NCBI GenBank assembly: GCA_945906935.1
Contig: CAMDSO010000012.1
Location: 1 to 53,669 of the forward strand
Origin: Bordetella parapertussis
GTDB lineage: Bacteria; Pseudomonadota; Gammaproteobacteria; Burkholderiales; SG8-41
Length of the DNA: 53,669 bases
Direction of reading: 5' to 3'
Position numbers and translations under genes: made by a program. The stretch's first letter is position 1; every line of letters begins with the position of its first letter. Below, piece after piece: positions 1-10,419 of this stretch. The notes beneath the pieces were generated by a model. The model was not told where the DNA came from. It saw nothing but the letters and a program-made list of their open reading frames with translations, and did no database searches.

Positions 1-926
1 CGACCCTTGCTGAATGCGGAGAGCTCGATGCCCTGAACCACGCTGTATTTGCCGTCTTTGCAGGTGCAGGGGTAGCCGAACATCGTGCCTTCTGGAACGC
101 CGTAACTGCCATCGGCAGGCACGCCCATGGTGACCCAGTCGCCCTCGGCTGTGCCGAAGGTCCAGGTGCGCATGTGCTCGATGGCGGCGTTTGCCGCGCT
201 GGCCGCGGAGGAGAGACCGCGCGCGTCGATGATGGCGGCACCACGCTTTTGCACCACCGGGATAAAGGTTTTTTCCAGCCACTCTTGATCGTTAATCTGC
301 GACCAGACTTTTTTACCGTCGACTTCGACCTGGAAAATGTCCGGATACTGGGTGGCCGAGTGGTTGCCCCAGACGGTCAGTTTTTTGATGCTGGCAACCG
401 GCTGGCCGATTTTCTGTGCAATTTGCGTCTGTGCGCGGTTGTGGTCCAGACGCATCATGGCAGTGAACTGCGTCGGTTTGAGTTTGGGCGCGTTCTTCAT
501 GGCGATCAGACAGTTGGTGTTGGCCGGGTTGCCGACGACCAATACCTTGACGTCGCGGCTAGCGACTTCGGACAGTGCGTGTCCCTGTGGTCCGAAGATT
601 TTGCCGTTGGCTTCGAGCAGGTCCTTACGTTCCATGCCGGGGCCGCGCGGGCGCGCGCCCACCAGCAGGGCGTATTCAACATCCTTGAAGGCAACCATCG
701 GGTCGCTGGTCGGTATCATGCCTGCGAGCAGCGGGAAGGCGCAGTCATCGAGTTCCATCATGACGCCGGCGAGCGCTTTTTGCGCCCGCTCGTCCGGGAT
801 CTCCAGTAATTGCAGAATGACGGGTTGATCTTTGCCGAGCATTTCGCCGGAGGCGATGCGGAAAAGCAGGCTGTAGCCGATCTGGCCAGCCGCGCCGGTG
901 ACGGCTACGCGAACAGGACGTTTCAT
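1..926 (-). CDS. mdh: Malate dehydrogenase, C-terminus cut by window edge
   Basis: NAD-dependent malate dehydrogenase, interconverting malate and oxaloacetate in the cytoplasmic TCA cycle. The N-terminus starts [20 protein letters not shown], with the GAAGQIG dinucleotide-binding loop at about residues 11-17; the catalytic-histidine segment WGNHSATQ lies further on. About 308 codons are visible and the reading frame is still open at the left edge. Family members of this type have roughly 325-330 residues, so only a short C-terminal piece is missing. A GGGAG ribosome-binding site sits 8 bases before the ATG. The gene diverges from the sdh operon and has its own sigma70-like promoter. Identification is secure from the motifs. 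Confidence 0.95.
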   Translation of the reverse strand, partial: MKRPVRVAVTGAAGQIGYSLLFRIASGEMLGKDQPVILQLLEIPDERAQKALAGVMMELDDCAFPLLAGMIPTSDPMVAFKDVEYALLVGARPRGPGMERKDLLEANGKIFGPQGHALSEVASRDVKVLVVGNPANTNCLIAMKNAPKLKPTQFTAMMRLDHNRAQTQIAQKIGQPVASIKKLTVWGNHSATQYPDIFQVEVDGKKVWSQINDQEWLEKTFIPVVQKRGAAIIDARGLSSAASAANAAIEHMRTWTFGTAEGDWVTMGVPADGSYGVPEGTMFGYPCTCKDGKYSVVQGIELSAFSKG

Positions 927-1329
927 TTCTGGTACTCCCGGGTGCAGTTGGAAAACAAACAGTTAATCAGAAGAGGCGAAGCGATGTTTTGGGCTGGCAC
1001 TGGCGCTGAAAAGGGCTTTTGTCGCCGCAGGCGCAAGCAAGCTTTCTTATCTGCCAATAATAGCCAATCGAGTCGTCTGGTGTCAAAGCAAAGGCGGCGA
1101 ACGTTGATCCAAGTCGGTATGCGATTGATGTTGGCCTGTTTTACTGCGCGGGGCGTTGTGGCGGCAACAGCAGCCCAAAGATGTTAATTTGCGTTGCGAG
1201 CCACTTATGCAGCGCAACATTTACTGCTAAAATCAACCTTGCATTCGGGCTTGTTGAGCCGCGTTTGCAGGCGAGATTGCCGCGATGTTATGTGCGGCCT
1301 ACGGAATGACGATCTAAATCGGAAGCGAC
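927..1329. other. Divergent mdh / sdhC intergenic region
   Basis: This 403-base gap carries no convincing gene; open frames here overlap the mdh start or lack a ribosome-binding site. It holds the mdh promoter and, toward sdhC, a weaker candidate: TAAAAT at 1228-1233 with a poor -35 (TTATGC, 1205-1210) at 17 bases. That would leave a leader of about 95 nt before sdhC. The GntR-type regulator that often sits beside this operon in related genomes is not present here. Confidence 0.5.
1057..1086 (-). promoter_or_regulatory. Sigma70-type promoter for mdh
   Basis: On the minus strand a perfect TTGACA (1086-1081) is separated by 18 bases from TATTAT (1062-1057), a 5/6 match to the -10 consensus. 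Transcription would start near 1050, giving an mdh leader of about 125 nt. Inferred from consensus match and position only. Confidence 0.6.
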
Positions 1330-1701
1330 ATGCCCAACAGACCAAAATATCTTAATTTAATGCAAATAAAATTGCCGTTGCCCGGGATCATCTCGATCAT
1401 GCATAGGGTGAGCGGTGCCGTGTTGTTTTTGGCGTTACCGTTGTTATTGTATGTGTTTCAGCAGAGCGTCGTGTCGTTTGGCGCCTTTAACGACTTGCGC
1501 ATGTTCTTCTCGAGCGTGCTCGTGAAACTGGTGGTGCTGGGGTTGTTTTGGGGCTTCTTCCACCACTTGTGTGGCGGCATACGTTATCTCGCGCTCGATC
1601 TGGATGTCGGCGTCGAGCTTGAAACGGCGCGTGCCAGCAGCCGCTGGGTGATGGCCGGCGGTATTGTTCTGACCGTGCTGATGGGGTTGCAGATATGGTA
1701 A
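1330..1701 (+). CDS. sdhC: Succinate dehydrogenase cytochrome b556 subunit
   Basis: Membrane anchor subunit of succinate:quinone oxidoreductase (complex II), contributing to haem b and quinone binding in the inner membrane. The 123-residue protein has three hydrophobic segments (about residues 22-46, 58-82 and 102-122). It has the family signatures HRVSGA near residue 26 and the HHLCGGIR motif with the haem-ligand region near residue 80. A GGAAG element precedes the ATG. It is the first gene of the sdhCDABE cluster, and its last 7 bases overlap sdhD. Confidence 0.93.
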   Translation: MPNRPKYLNLMQIKLPLPGIISIMHRVSGAVLFLALPLLLYVFQQSVVSFGAFNDLRMFFSSVLVKLVVLGLFWGFFHHLCGGIRYLALDLDVGVELETARASSRWVMAGGIVLTVLMGLQIW

Positions 1702-2042
1702 ATCGAATAGTTGTCGGCGCGCACTACGGATTGCGCGACTGGGTGTTGCAGCGCATCACCGCGGTGCTGATGGTCGTTTATGTGGCGGTATTCTTTCTGC
1801 AGGTGCTGACCGGCCCGCCGCTGGATTTCGCCACCTGGCGCATGATTTTTACGCCGCAGTGGATGAAGTATGCGACGTTACTGGTCCTGTTCAGCCTGTA
1901 TCTGCATGCTTGGATAGGCGTTCGAGACATCGTGATGGATTACGTCAAGCATGCTGGCGTACGGCTTGGGCTTTACACGGTGTTTGTCGCTGCGCTGCTG
2001 GTTTACGCCGCGTGGTCAGTCAGAATTTTGTGGGGAATCTAG
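1695..2042 (+). CDS. sdhD: Succinate dehydrogenase membrane anchor subunit
   Basis: Second membrane anchor of complex II. The 115-residue protein has three predicted transmembrane helices. The motif HAWIGVRDIVMDYVK, with the expected haem-ligand histidine, lies near residue 75. The N-terminal GLRDWVLQRITAVLM matches the family. The start overlaps the end of sdhC by 7 bases and the stop directly abuts the sdhA ATG, so the three genes should be translationally coupled. Confidence 0.92.
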   Translation: MVNRIVVGAHYGLRDWVLQRITAVLMVVYVAVFFLQVLTGPPLDFATWRMIFTPQWMKYATLLVLFSLYLHAWIGVRDIVMDYVKHAGVRLGLYTVFVAALLVYAAWSVRILWGI

Positions 2043-3803
2043 ATGTCGATCACCAGAAGGCAATTTGATGCAGTAGTTGTTGGGGCGGGCGGATCAGGCT
2101 TGCGTGCGGCACTCCAACTGTCCGAGGCCAATCTCAAGGTCGCAGTGTTGTCCAAAGTGTTTCCCACCCGCTCGCATACGGTCGCGGCGCAGGGTGGTGT
2201 GGCCGCTTCTCTGGGCAACGACGGCGAGGATAACTGGCACTGGCATATGTTCGACACCGTCAAGGGGTCGGATTATCTGGGCGATCAGGACGCGATTGAA
2301 TTTATGTGTCGCAAGGCGAATGAAGCCGTCTACGAACTCGAGCATTTTGGTATGCCGTTTGATCGCACCCCGGATGGCCGCATTTATCAGCGCCCGTTCG
2401 GCGGTCAAACCCGTAACTACGGCGAGGGCCCGGTCAAACGCTCTTGCGCGGCTGCCGACCGCACCGGTCACGCCATGCTGCATACGCTCTATCAGCGCAA
2501 CGTCCGCGCGCACACCCAGTTCTTTGTCGAATGGATGGCGCTTGATCTGATCCGCGATCAGGCTGGTGATGTTCTGGGTGTGGTGGCCATGGAAATGGAA
2601 ACCAGTGAAGTGATGATTCTGCAGGCCAAGGCGACGCTGCTCGCGACCGGCGGCGCAGGACGCATCTATTCGGCCAGCACCAATGCGTTCATTAATACCG
2701 GAGACGGTCTCGGCATGGCGGCACGCGCCGGCATTCCGCTCGAAGACATGGAGTTCTGGCAGTTTCACCCGACCGGGGTTGCCGGTGCCGGTGTGTTGAT
2801 TACCGAGGGCGTCCGTGGTGAGGGCGGCTTTCTGCTCAACAAGGACGGCGAACGCTTTATGGAGCGCTATGCGCCGACTGTCAAGGATCTGGCCTCGCGT
2901 GATATCGTCTCGCGTGCGATGGCGACGGAAATCAAGGAAGGTCGCGGCGCCGGCAAGGATGGCGAACACATTCTGCTCAAGCTTGACCACCTTGGCGCCG
3001 ACGTGATTGACAAGCGTCTGCCCGGCATTCGCGAAATTGCGATGAAGTTTGCCAACGTCGATTGCACCAAGGACCCGATTCCTGTGGTGCCGACCTGCCA
3101 CTACCAGATGGGGGGCATCCCGACCAATCTGCACGGTCAAGTCTATGTGCTGGACGGTGTGGCTGAGAAAGTGGTGCGCGGCCTTTATGCGGCGGGTGAA
3201 TGTTCATGTGTCTCAGTGCACGGGGCCAATCGTCTGGGCACTAATTCGCTGCTCGACCTGCTGGTGTTCGGCAAGTCGGCTGCCGAGCAGGTGATCCGTG
3301 ATATCGGTAGCGAGAAGGCGCAAAAAGAACTGCCGAAAGACGCCGCTGATTATTCTTTGTCGCGGCTGGCACGTTTGGATGCGACCACCTCGGGTGAGAG
3401 CGTTGCTGAAGTTGGCGCGGAAATGCGGCGTACCATGCAGTTGCATTGCGGCGTGTTCCGCTTTCCAGATAGTCTCGCCGAGGGCGTAAGCAAGATGCTG
3501 GCGGTGTCCGAGCGTGTCAAACGTACCTTCGTCAAGGACAAGAGCAAGGTCTTCAATACGGCGCGTATTGAGGCGCTTGAGTTGGACAATCTCGTGGAAA
3601 CTGCGGTGTCGACCATGGTGTCGGCTGCCGCGCGTGAAGAAAGCCGCGGCGCACACGATCGCAGCGACTTCCCGGACCGCGATGATGTTAACTGGATGAA
3701 GCACAGTTTCTGGTCGAAAGAGGAGAACCGTCTTGAATACAAGCCGGTCAAACTCAAGCCGTTGACCGTCGAGTCCTTCCAGCCCAAAGCCCGCGTTTAC
3801 TAG
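2043..3803 (+). CDS. sdhA: Succinate dehydrogenase flavoprotein subunit
   Basis: Catalytic FAD subunit of complex II, oxidising succinate to fumarate at the cytoplasmic face of the membrane. The 586-residue protein begins with an FAD-binding [10 protein letters not shown] loop (residues 14-23). His45 in SHTVAAQGG is the expected site of covalent FAD attachment. Active-site elements HPTGV, RGEGG and the C-terminal [18 protein letters not shown] motif are present. Length matches the E. coli enzyme (588). It starts immediately after sdhD with no gap. Confidence 0.97.
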   Translation: MSITRRQFDAVVVGAGGSGLRAALQLSEANLKVAVLSKVFPTRSHTVAAQGGVAASLGNDGEDNWHWHMFDTVKGSDYLGDQDAIEFMCRKANEAVYELEHFGMPFDRTPDGRIYQRPFGGQTRNYGEGPVKRSCAAADRTGHAMLHTLYQRNVRAHTQFFVEWMALDLIRDQAGDVLGVVAMEMETSEVMILQAKATLLATGGAGRIYSASTNAFINTGDGLGMAARAGIPLEDMEFWQFHPTGVAGAGVLITEGVRGEGGFLLNKDGERFMERYAPTVKDLASRDIVSRAMATEIKEGRGAGKDGEHILLKLDHLGADVIDKRLPGIREIAMKFANVDCTKDPIPVVPTCHYQMGGIPTNLHGQVYVLDGVAEKVVRGLYAAGECSCVSVHGANRLGTNSLLDLLVFGKSAAEQVIRDIGSEKAQKELPKDAADYSLSRLARLDATTSGESVAEVGAEMRRTMQLHCGVFRFPDSLAEGVSKMLAVSERVKRTFVKDKSKVFNTARIEALELDNLVETAVSTMVSAAAREESRGAHDRSDFPDRDDVNWMKHSFWSKEENRLEYKPVKLKPLTVESFQPKARVY

Positions 3804-3847
3804 GGCGCGTACGAATCCAACAACGAGACCGTTTTCAGGATACTGCC

Positions 3848-4543
3848 ATGAGATTTTCGATTTATCGTTACAACCCGGATACCGATGCCGCACCGCGCAT
3901 GCAGGATTACGACATCCCGCTTGAGCCAACCGACCGTATGTTGCTCGATGCGCTGATCCGCATCAAGGAACACGACGATACGCTTTCTCTGCGGCGCTCC
4001 TGCCGTGAAGGTGTTTGCGGCTCGGATGCGATGAACATTAATGGCAAGAACGGTCTTGCCTGCATTACCAAGCTTGCCGATGTCAAAGAGCCGGTGATCA
4101 TTCGTCCGCTGCCGGGTCTACCAGTGATTCGCGACCTGATCGTCGACATGTCGCAGTTTTTCAAGCAATACCATTCGATCAAGCCGTATCTGCAAAACGA
4201 TACGCCTGCGCCGGAGAAGGAGCGCCTGCAGTCGCCGGCTGATCGTGAAGAACTCAACGGCCTCTACGAGTGTATTCTGTGCGCCTGTTGCTCGACCGCC
4301 TGTCCGTCGTTCTGGTGGAATCCGGATAAGTTCGTCGGTCCCGCTGGCTTGTTGCAGGCATATCGCTTCCTTGCGGATACCCGTGACGAAGCCACCAGCG
4401 AACGCCTCGATAATCTTGAAGATCCGTATCGCCTGTTCCGCTGCCATTCGATTATGAACTGCGTCGACGTCTGCCCGAAGGGTTTGAACCCAACGCGCGC
4501 TATCGGCAAGATCAAGGAGATGATGGTCAGGCGCGCGATTTAG
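3848..4543 (+). CDS. sdhB: Succinate dehydrogenase iron-sulfur subunit
   Basis: Electron-transfer subunit of complex II carrying three iron-sulfur centres between SdhA and the quinone site. The 231-residue protein has the ferredoxin-type [2Fe-2S] motif [10 protein letters not shown] followed by NGLAC in the N-terminal half. The cysteine clusters [12 protein letters not shown] and [14 protein letters not shown] for the [4Fe-4S] and [3Fe-4S] centres lie in the C-terminal half. Length is usual for the family. It lies 44 bases after sdhA. Confidence 0.97.
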   Translation: MRFSIYRYNPDTDAAPRMQDYDIPLEPTDRMLLDALIRIKEHDDTLSLRRSCREGVCGSDAMNINGKNGLACITKLADVKEPVIIRPLPGLPVIRDLIVDMSQFFKQYHSIKPYLQNDTPAPEKERLQSPADREELNGLYECILCACCSTACPSFWWNPDKFVGPAGLLQAYRFLADTRDEATSERLDNLEDPYRLFRCHSIMNCVDVCPKGLNPTRAIGKIKEMMVRRAI

Positions 4544-4558
4544 GCGCGACCTCACGTT

Positions 4559-4792
4559 ATGGCTGAATTGGACAAAATCCGGTGGCATTGCAGGCGCGGC
4601 CTGCTTGAGCTGGATATCATTCTTGAAAGATTTAACCGGCAGCATCTGGCAGTTTTGGCCCCGGGACAGATCGACCAATTTAAGGAATTGCTCAATCTGG
4701 AGGATAACCACCTCTTGGATTTGATCCTGGGGCGTGAAATACTGGCAGAAACACGGCTGCGTCCGATGTTGCAGTTGTTGCAGGCGGCTTGA
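4559..4792 (+). CDS. sdhE: FAD assembly factor SdhE
   Basis: Small cytoplasmic chaperone that promotes covalent flavinylation of SdhA. The 77-residue protein has the diagnostic RGxxE motif as R13-G14-L-L-E17 within RRGLLELD. The rest is a compact helical fold ending ETRLRPML. It sits 15 bases after sdhB as the fifth cistron of the operon, which supports the assignment. The family is also called YgfY/CptB; a YgfX-like membrane partner gene lies separately at about 23.1 kb. Confidence 0.92.
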   Translation: MAELDKIRWHCRRGLLELDIILERFNRQHLAVLAPGQIDQFKELLNLEDNHLLDLILGREILAETRLRPMLQLLQAA

Positions 4793-4822
4793 AATGTGCG
4801 TTCACTGTTTTTTTGAATGCCG

Positions 4823-4850
4823 TTTCAGGCAAAATTGATTGACGTATAAT
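4823..4850 (+). promoter_or_regulatory. Candidate promoter for gltA
   Basis: A perfect TATAAT at 4845-4850 lies 36 bases before the gltA ATG, in the 93-base gap after sdhE. The best -35 is a weak TTTCAG (4823-4828) at 16 bases. This suggests that gltA can be transcribed separately from the sdh genes. Consensus match only. Confidence 0.45.
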
Positions 4851-4885
4851 CTGACGATCCAAGACCAAGTTCCGCGGAGATATCA

Positions 4886-6184
4886 ATGGCAGAAAAGCTT
4901 GCAACCCTATCCTTCAGCGACGGCACGCCGTCGGTTGACTTTCCCATGCTCGGCGGCTCTGTTGGGCCGGATGTAATCGATATCCGCCCGCTTTACGCCA
5001 AAACTGGCAAATTTACTTATGACCCTGGCTTCATGTCGACGGCGAGTTGCCGTTCGGCCATCACCTATATCGATGGTGACGAGGGCATTCTCATGTATCG
5101 CGGCTATCCGATTGAGCATCTCGCGGAACACTGCGATTTCCTCGAAGTCGCCTACCTGATCATGTATGGTGAGTTGCCCAACCAGACGCAGAAAGACGAT
5201 TTCGTCGGCACCGTCAACAAGCACACGATGGTCCACGAGCAGATCGCACGCTTCTATCAGGGTTTCCGCCGTGACGCGCACCCGATGGCGGTGTTGTGTG
5301 GTGTGGTTGGCGGGCTCGCCGCTTTTTATCATGATGCGCTTGATATCAATGATCCGCGCCATCGCGAGATCGCTTCTTTTCGCCTGATCGCGAAGCTGCC
5401 GACAATTACGGCGATGTGCTTCAAGTACAACCAGGGTCAGCCCTTCATGTACCCGAAGAACAAGCTGTCCTATACCGAGAACTTCCTGCAAATGATGTTT
5501 GGAACGCCGTGCGACGAGTGGAAGTCCAGTCCGACGATTACGCGCGCCCTCGATCGTATCCTTATCCTGCATGCCGACCACGAACAGAACGCATCGACCT
5601 CGACCGTGCGTACCGCCGGTTCATCTGGCGCGAATCCGTTTGCCTGTATATCGGCCGGCGTGGCGAGCTTGTGGGGCCCGGCCCACGGTGGTGCCAATGA
5701 AGCGGTGCTGAAAATGCTCGCCGAGATCGGTGACGTTGATCACATCGGTGCCTACATCAAGCGCGTCAAGGAAAAAGACAATCACACGATGCTGTATGGC
5801 TTTGGTCATCGCGTTTACAAAAACTATGACCCGCGTGCCAAGATCATCCAAAAGACCTGTCATGAGGTTCTCGACGAGCTCGGTCTCAAGGACGACAAAC
5901 TCTTCAAGCTGGCAATGGCTTTAGAGAAGATTGCACTTGAAGACGAATATTTTGTCACGCGCAAACTGTATCCGAATGTAGATTTCTACTCGGGTATAGT
6001 CTACAAAGCGATCGGTATTCCTGTTTCGATGTTCACGGCTTTGTTCGCTGTGGCGCGTACCGTTGGTTGGATCGCGCAGTGGAGCGAAATGGTTGGCGAC
6101 CCCGAGCAGAAGATTGCGCGCCCGCGCCAGCTGTTCACCGGTTCGCCCGAGCGGAATTTTGTTCCGCTTGATAAACGTAAATAA
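4886..6184 (+). CDS. gltA: Citrate synthase (type II, hexameric family)
   Basis: Condenses acetyl-CoA and oxaloacetate to citrate, the entry step of the TCA cycle. The 432-residue protein (E. coli 427) has the N-terminal beta-rich domain typical of Gram-negative type II enzymes. Catalytic segments are [24 protein letters not shown] and [14 protein letters not shown]. The ATG follows a GCGGAGAT ribosome-binding site. It lies between sdhE and sucA, as is common in Betaproteobacteria. Confidence 0.97.
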   Translation: MAEKLATLSFSDGTPSVDFPMLGGSVGPDVIDIRPLYAKTGKFTYDPGFMSTASCRSAITYIDGDEGILMYRGYPIEHLAEHCDFLEVAYLIMYGELPNQTQKDDFVGTVNKHTMVHEQIARFYQGFRRDAHPMAVLCGVVGGLAAFYHDALDINDPRHREIASFRLIAKLPTITAMCFKYNQGQPFMYPKNKLSYTENFLQMMFGTPCDEWKSSPTITRALDRILILHADHEQNASTSTVRTAGSSGANPFACISAGVASLWGPAHGGANEAVLKMLAEIGDVDHIGAYIKRVKEKDNHTMLYGFGHRVYKNYDPRAKIIQKTCHEVLDELGLKDDKLFKLAMALEKIALEDEYFVTRKLYPNVDFYSGIVYKAIGIPVSMFTALFAVARTVGWIAQWSEMVGDPEQKIARPRQLFTGSPERNFVPLDKRK

Positions 6185-6210
6185 ATAATCTGAGAGGTAC
6201 GAAGGGCTAA

Positions 6211-9063
6211 ATGTTTGATGAATTACACGGCAATTCGTACCTATTCGGTGCCAATGCGCCTTTCATAGAGGCGGTCTACGATCGTTATCTCGAAGATCCA
6301 TCGTCTGTAGAGCCCCGTTGGCGTAGTTATTTTGACGAGCTCCAAAAGCTTGATGAAGGGGCACCTGACGTTTCTCACTTGGTGGTGCAGGAACGGTTTG
6401 TGCAGATTGCGAAGGCGCGATCAGGTTCTACCGCGAATGCAGCCGTTGGTAATGCGCCGCAGCTGAGTGAAAAACAATTCGGTGTTTTGCAGCTGATTGG
6501 CGCTTATCGCTTTCAGGGGGCCCGCCATGCAGCGGTGGATCCGCTCAAACGGCAGGAAAAACCGCATATCCCAGAGCTAGATCCGGCTTTTTACGGCCTG
6601 TCCGACGCCGATATGCATACCGTGTTTTCCACGGGGTCGTTGGTGGGGCCGCGAGAAATGAAGCTCGCGGACATTCTGCGGTTTTTGCAGGACACCTATT
6701 GCCGTTCCATCGGCTTCGAATACATGTACATGACGGATATTCCGCAAAAGCGCTGGATTCAGGAGCGCGCGGAAAGTATCCGCTCAACGCCGGGCTATGA
6801 TGCCAACTACAAGAAACACATCCTCGAGCGCCTGACTGCCTCTGAAACGCTGGAGCGCTACTTGCATACGCGCTATGTTGGTCAGACGCGGTTTTCGCTG
6901 GAGGGCGGAGACAGTCTGATTCCGATGTTGGACAACCTGCTGCAGCGTGCGGGTGCCGCGGGGGTGCAGGAGCTGGTGATTGGCATGGCGCATCGCGGCC
7001 GGCTGAACGTGCTGGTCAATACGCTGGGCAAAATGCCGAAGGACTTGTTTTCGGAATTCGAAGGCAAGCACGACAGATCAGTGCTGGCCGGTGATGTCAA
7101 ATATCACGATGGTTTTTCTTGCAACGTGATGACACCGGGCGGCCCGATGCACGTCTCCCTGGCGTTTAATCCTTCCCACCTTGAGATCGTCAACCCGGTC
7201 GTGGTGGGGTCGGTGCGTGCGCGTCAGCATCGTCGGCGCGATCATAGTGGCAAACAGGTTTTGCCGGTGATGATCCATGGTGATGCCGCCTACTCGGGAC
7301 AGGGCGTCGTGATGGAAACCCTAAACCTGGCGCAAACGCGCGGCTTTGGCACTGGCGGTACGGTGCATATCATCGTCAACAACCAGATCGGCTTTACTAC
7401 CTCGGATCCTCGGGACGCACGTTCAACCCAGTATTGCAGCGATATCTCCAAGATGCTGGAAGTGCCGATCCTGCACGTCAACGGCGACGATCCAGAAGCG
7501 GTTTGTCTGGCGACCGAGATTGCACTGGACTACCGCACGACGTTTGGCCGTGATGTGGTTATTGATCTCGTCTGCTATCGCCGGCTCGGTCACAACGAGC
7601 AGGATGAGCCGATGGTCACCCAGCCGCTCATGTATCGCGCGATACACCAACACCCAACGACCCGCAAAATTTACAGCGACAAGCTGGCAATCGAAGGTGT
7701 GATTCCGGCAGATGGCGGTGACGCCATGGTGCAGAGCTGCCGTACCGCGCTCGATGGCGGGCGCCACACCAACAAGACCATACTCTCGAATTACAAACCA
7801 CCGTTCGAAGTCGATTGGAAGCCTTACATCGGCACGAAGTGGAATGAAAACGACGATACACGCCTGCCGATCGAACACCTGCAGGCCCTGGGGCGCAAGA
7901 TCGCCACGGTTCCTTCCAATTTCAAGCTGCATCCGCGCGTTGAGAAGATCATGGCGGATCGCAAGCTGATGGCCGAGGGCAAGCTGCCACTCGACTGGGG
8001 AATGGCGGAAAATCTCGCCTATGCTTCTCTGCTGCATGAGGGCTATTCGGTCCGCCTCGTCGGACAGGATGCAGGTCGCGGCACCTTTTTTCACCGGCAC
8101 GCCGTGTTGCATGACCAGAATCGCGAGGAGTGGGACCAGGGTATCCATATTCCCCTCCAGCATCTCGGTGAGAAGCAGGGCGAGTTTGTGGTGATCGACT
8201 CGGTATTGTCCGAAGAGGCGGTGCTCGGGTTTGAATACGGTTATGCGACATCGAGTCCCGATGAATTGGTGATCTGGGAAGCCCAGTACGGCGATTTCGT
8301 CAACGGTGCGCAGGTCGTGATCGACCAATTTATCGCCTCCGGTGAGGTCAAGTGGGGGCGCGTGTGCGGCCTGACGCTGATGTTGCCGCATGGCTACGAA
8401 GGGGCAGGGCCGGAGCATTCATCGGCGCGTATCGAGCGCTTCATGCAACTTTGTGCCGACTACAACATGCAGGTCTGTATACCTGCGACGCCGGTGCAGA
8501 TGTATTACCTGTTGCGCCGTCAGATGATACGTCCGTACCGCCGCCCGCTTATCATCTTTTCGCCGAAGAGTATTCTGCGCCATAAAGAGTCGGTGTCGCC
8601 GCTAGAGGAGTTTTCACGCGACAAATTCAACACGGTCAACGAGGAGTGGGACGACAACATCGATCCGGCCCGCGTGCAGCGTGTGGTATTTTGCAGCGGC
8701 AAGGTTTTCTATGATCTGCGTGCGGGCCGTCGCGAACGCGGCATCGACAATATTCCGCTGATACGGATTGCGCAGCTCTATCCGTTTGCGCATGACGACT
8801 TCAAAAAACAGATCGAGAAATACAAAAACGCCACTGAAATCGTCTGGTGTCAGGAAGAGCCGCGCAATCAGGGCGCCTGGCATCGGATTCAGCACTACCT
8901 GCTCAGGCATTTGTTGGTGCACCAAAAGCTTACTTATGCCGGCCGCGATTCTTCCGCCACGCCGGCGGCGGGATACAAAGCTCTTCATGAGCAGCAACAA
9001 AAGGAACTGGTCAATCTGGCGTTGACGCCGGGGGCCGCCTCGCGCGCAGACGGCATCCGCTAG
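6211..9063 (+). CDS. sucA: 2-oxoglutarate dehydrogenase E1 component
   Basis: ThDP-dependent decarboxylase of the 2-oxoglutarate dehydrogenase complex, transferring the succinyl group to the lipoyl arm of E2. The 950-residue length is normal. The N-terminus carries the short E2-binding stretch NSYLFGANAPFIEAVY. GMAHRGRLNVLVN holds the active-site histidine, followed by HGDAAYSGQGVV and the ThDP/Mg2+ region ending NNQIGFTTSD. The C-terminal domain has GYEGAGPEHSSARIERF. A GAGAGG ribosome-binding site precedes the ATG and sucB follows after 27 bases. The gene is also called odhA. Confidence 0.97.
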   Translation: MFDELHGNSYLFGANAPFIEAVYDRYLEDPSSVEPRWRSYFDELQKLDEGAPDVSHLVVQERFVQIAKARSGSTANAAVGNAPQLSEKQFGVLQLIGAYRFQGARHAAVDPLKRQEKPHIPELDPAFYGLSDADMHTVFSTGSLVGPREMKLADILRFLQDTYCRSIGFEYMYMTDIPQKRWIQERAESIRSTPGYDANYKKHILERLTASETLERYLHTRYVGQTRFSLEGGDSLIPMLDNLLQRAGAAGVQELVIGMAHRGRLNVLVNTLGKMPKDLFSEFEGKHDRSVLAGDVKYHDGFSCNVMTPGGPMHVSLAFNPSHLEIVNPVVVGSVRARQHRRRDHSGKQVLPVMIHGDAAYSGQGVVMETLNLAQTRGFGTGGTVHIIVNNQIGFTTSDPRDARSTQYCSDISKMLEVPILHVNGDDPEAVCLATEIALDYRTTFGRDVVIDLVCYRRLGHNEQDEPMVTQPLMYRAIHQHPTTRKIYSDKLAIEGVIPADGGDAMVQSCRTALDGGRHTNKTILSNYKPPFEVDWKPYIGTKWNENDDTRLPIEHLQALGRKIATVPSNFKLHPRVEKIMADRKLMAEGKLPLDWGMAENLAYASLLHEGYSVRLVGQDAGRGTFFHRHAVLHDQNREEWDQGIHIPLQHLGEKQGEFVVIDSVLSEEAVLGFEYGYATSSPDELVIWEAQYGDFVNGAQVVIDQFIASGEVKWGRVCGLTLMLPHGYEGAGPEHSSARIERFMQLCADYNMQVCIPATPVQMYYLLRRQMIRPYRRPLIIFSPKSILRHKESVSPLEEFSRDKFNTVNEEWDDNIDPARVQRVVFCSGKVFYDLRAGRRERGIDNIPLIRIAQLYPFAHDDFKKQIEKYKNATEIVWCQEEPRNQGAWHRIQHYLLRHLLVHQKLTYAGRDSSATPAAGYKALHEQQQKELVNLALTPGAASRADGIR

Positions 9064-9090
9064 CACTACAATCATTTCGGGGGCAGCAAA

Positions 9091-10296
9091 ATGTTAGTCG
9101 AAGTAAGAGTGCCGCAGCTGTCGGAATCGGTGGCCGAGGCAACGCTGGTTTCCTGGCACAAGAAAGCCGGGCAATTCGTCAAGCGTGACGAAAATCTGGT
9201 TGATATCGAAACCGACAAGGTGGTGCTTGAAACACCCGCGCCGGAGTCCGGCGTGCTGGTGAGCGTTGTCAAGGGTGACGGCGGCACCGTGGTAAGCAAA
9301 GAGATCATTGCAACCATCGATACCGATGGCAAGCCTGCTGAGGTTGCTGCTGTAGCCACTGTAGCCACTGCCGTGACAAATGCTGCGCCTGCCGCTGCGG
9401 TGCGTGCAGGCGGTGTAATGCCGGCGGCCCAGAAAGTGGCCGCCGATAATAAAATTGATACAAATTCCCTTAGTGGCAGCGGCCGCGGAGGCCGCGTTAC
9501 CAAGGGGGATGTGATCGATGCCATGCAGGTTGCGCCGGCAGCAACGCCAGCGCCCCGCACGGCGCCGACGGCGGTTCTTCCCGGCGGGTTTGGCGATCGC
9601 CTCGAACAGCGGGTGCCGATGTCGCGTCTGCGCGCACGGATCGCAGAGCGGCTGGTGCAATCGCAATCGACGGCGGCGATTCTGACTACGTTCAATGAAG
9701 TGAACATGCAGCCGGTGATTGATCTGCGCAACCGCTACAAGGATAAATTTGAAAAAGCGCATGGCGTCAAACTCGGCTTCATGTCGTTTTTTGTGAAGGC
9801 GGCGGTTGTTGCCCTCAAGCGTTACCCAGTGATGAATGCCTCGGTTGATGGCAACGACGTCATCTATCACGGCTACTTCGATATCGGTATCGCAGTGGGT
9901 AGCCCGCGCGGTCTGGTCGTGCCTATCTTACGTAATGTAGATCAGTTATCGCTCGCTGAAATCGAAAAGCAGATTGCTGAATTCGGTCGGCGTGCCCAGG
10001 ACGGCAAGCTTGGCATCGAGGATCTTACCGGCGGTACCTTTTCGATTTCAAATGGCGGTGTGTTCGGCTCGATGCTTTCTACGCCGATTATCAATCCGCC
10101 GCAGAGCGCGATTCTTGGCGTACATGCGACCAAAGACCGGCCGGTGGCGGAGAACGGCCAGGTGGTGATCCGGCCGATGAATTATCTCGCCCTCTCATAC
10201 GACCATCGCATCATCGACGGGCGCGAGGCGGTACTTGCGCTGGTCGCGATGAAGGAAGCGCTGGAAGATCCAGCGCGTATATTGCTCGACCTTTGA
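9091..10296 (+). CDS. sucB: Dihydrolipoyl succinyltransferase (E2 of OGDH)
   Basis: Core acyltransferase of the 2-oxoglutarate dehydrogenase complex, moving succinyl groups to CoA. Residues 1-77 form a lipoyl domain, with the lipoylated lysine in ETDKVVLE. A flexible Ala/Val/Pro-rich linker follows, containing a small internal repeat (AVATVATAV, from repeated GTAGCCACT). A peripheral subunit-binding domain ([13 protein letters not shown]) comes next. The catalytic domain ends with [14 protein letters not shown], which carries the catalytic histidine and aspartate. The 401-residue length is typical. It lies between the E1 and E3 genes. Confidence 0.97.
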   Translation: MLVEVRVPQLSESVAEATLVSWHKKAGQFVKRDENLVDIETDKVVLETPAPESGVLVSVVKGDGGTVVSKEIIATIDTDGKPAEVAAVATVATAVTNAAPAAAVRAGGVMPAAQKVAADNKIDTNSLSGSGRGGRVTKGDVIDAMQVAPAATPAPRTAPTAVLPGGFGDRLEQRVPMSRLRARIAERLVQSQSTAAILTTFNEVNMQPVIDLRNRYKDKFEKAHGVKLGFMSFFVKAAVVALKRYPVMNASVDGNDVIYHGYFDIGIAVGSPRGLVVPILRNVDQLSLAEIEKQIAEFGRRAQDGKLGIEDLTGGTFSISNGGVFGSMLSTPIINPPQSAILGVHATKDRPVAENGQVVIRPMNYLALSYDHRIIDGREAVLALVAMKEALEDPARILLDL

Positions 10297-10419
10297 CCCG
10301 GCGGGGGTGTGGCGTTGGCACGATGACGCTACCCCTCGTTTGCGTTTGATCACAGCTCTATAGCACGCCAATTAGCACACCAATAGCCCTCCTGGCCTTA
10401 CTCCTCACGGATTATCAAC

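Noticed and set aside
174-1187. Plus-strand open frames over the left edge and into the mdh upstream region
   Set aside because: They are antisense to mdh, whose minus-strand reading is secure; the tail beyond mdh has no coding character.
7423-8418. A 331-codon minus-strand open frame inside sucA
   Set aside because: Antisense shadow of a well-conserved gene without start signals.
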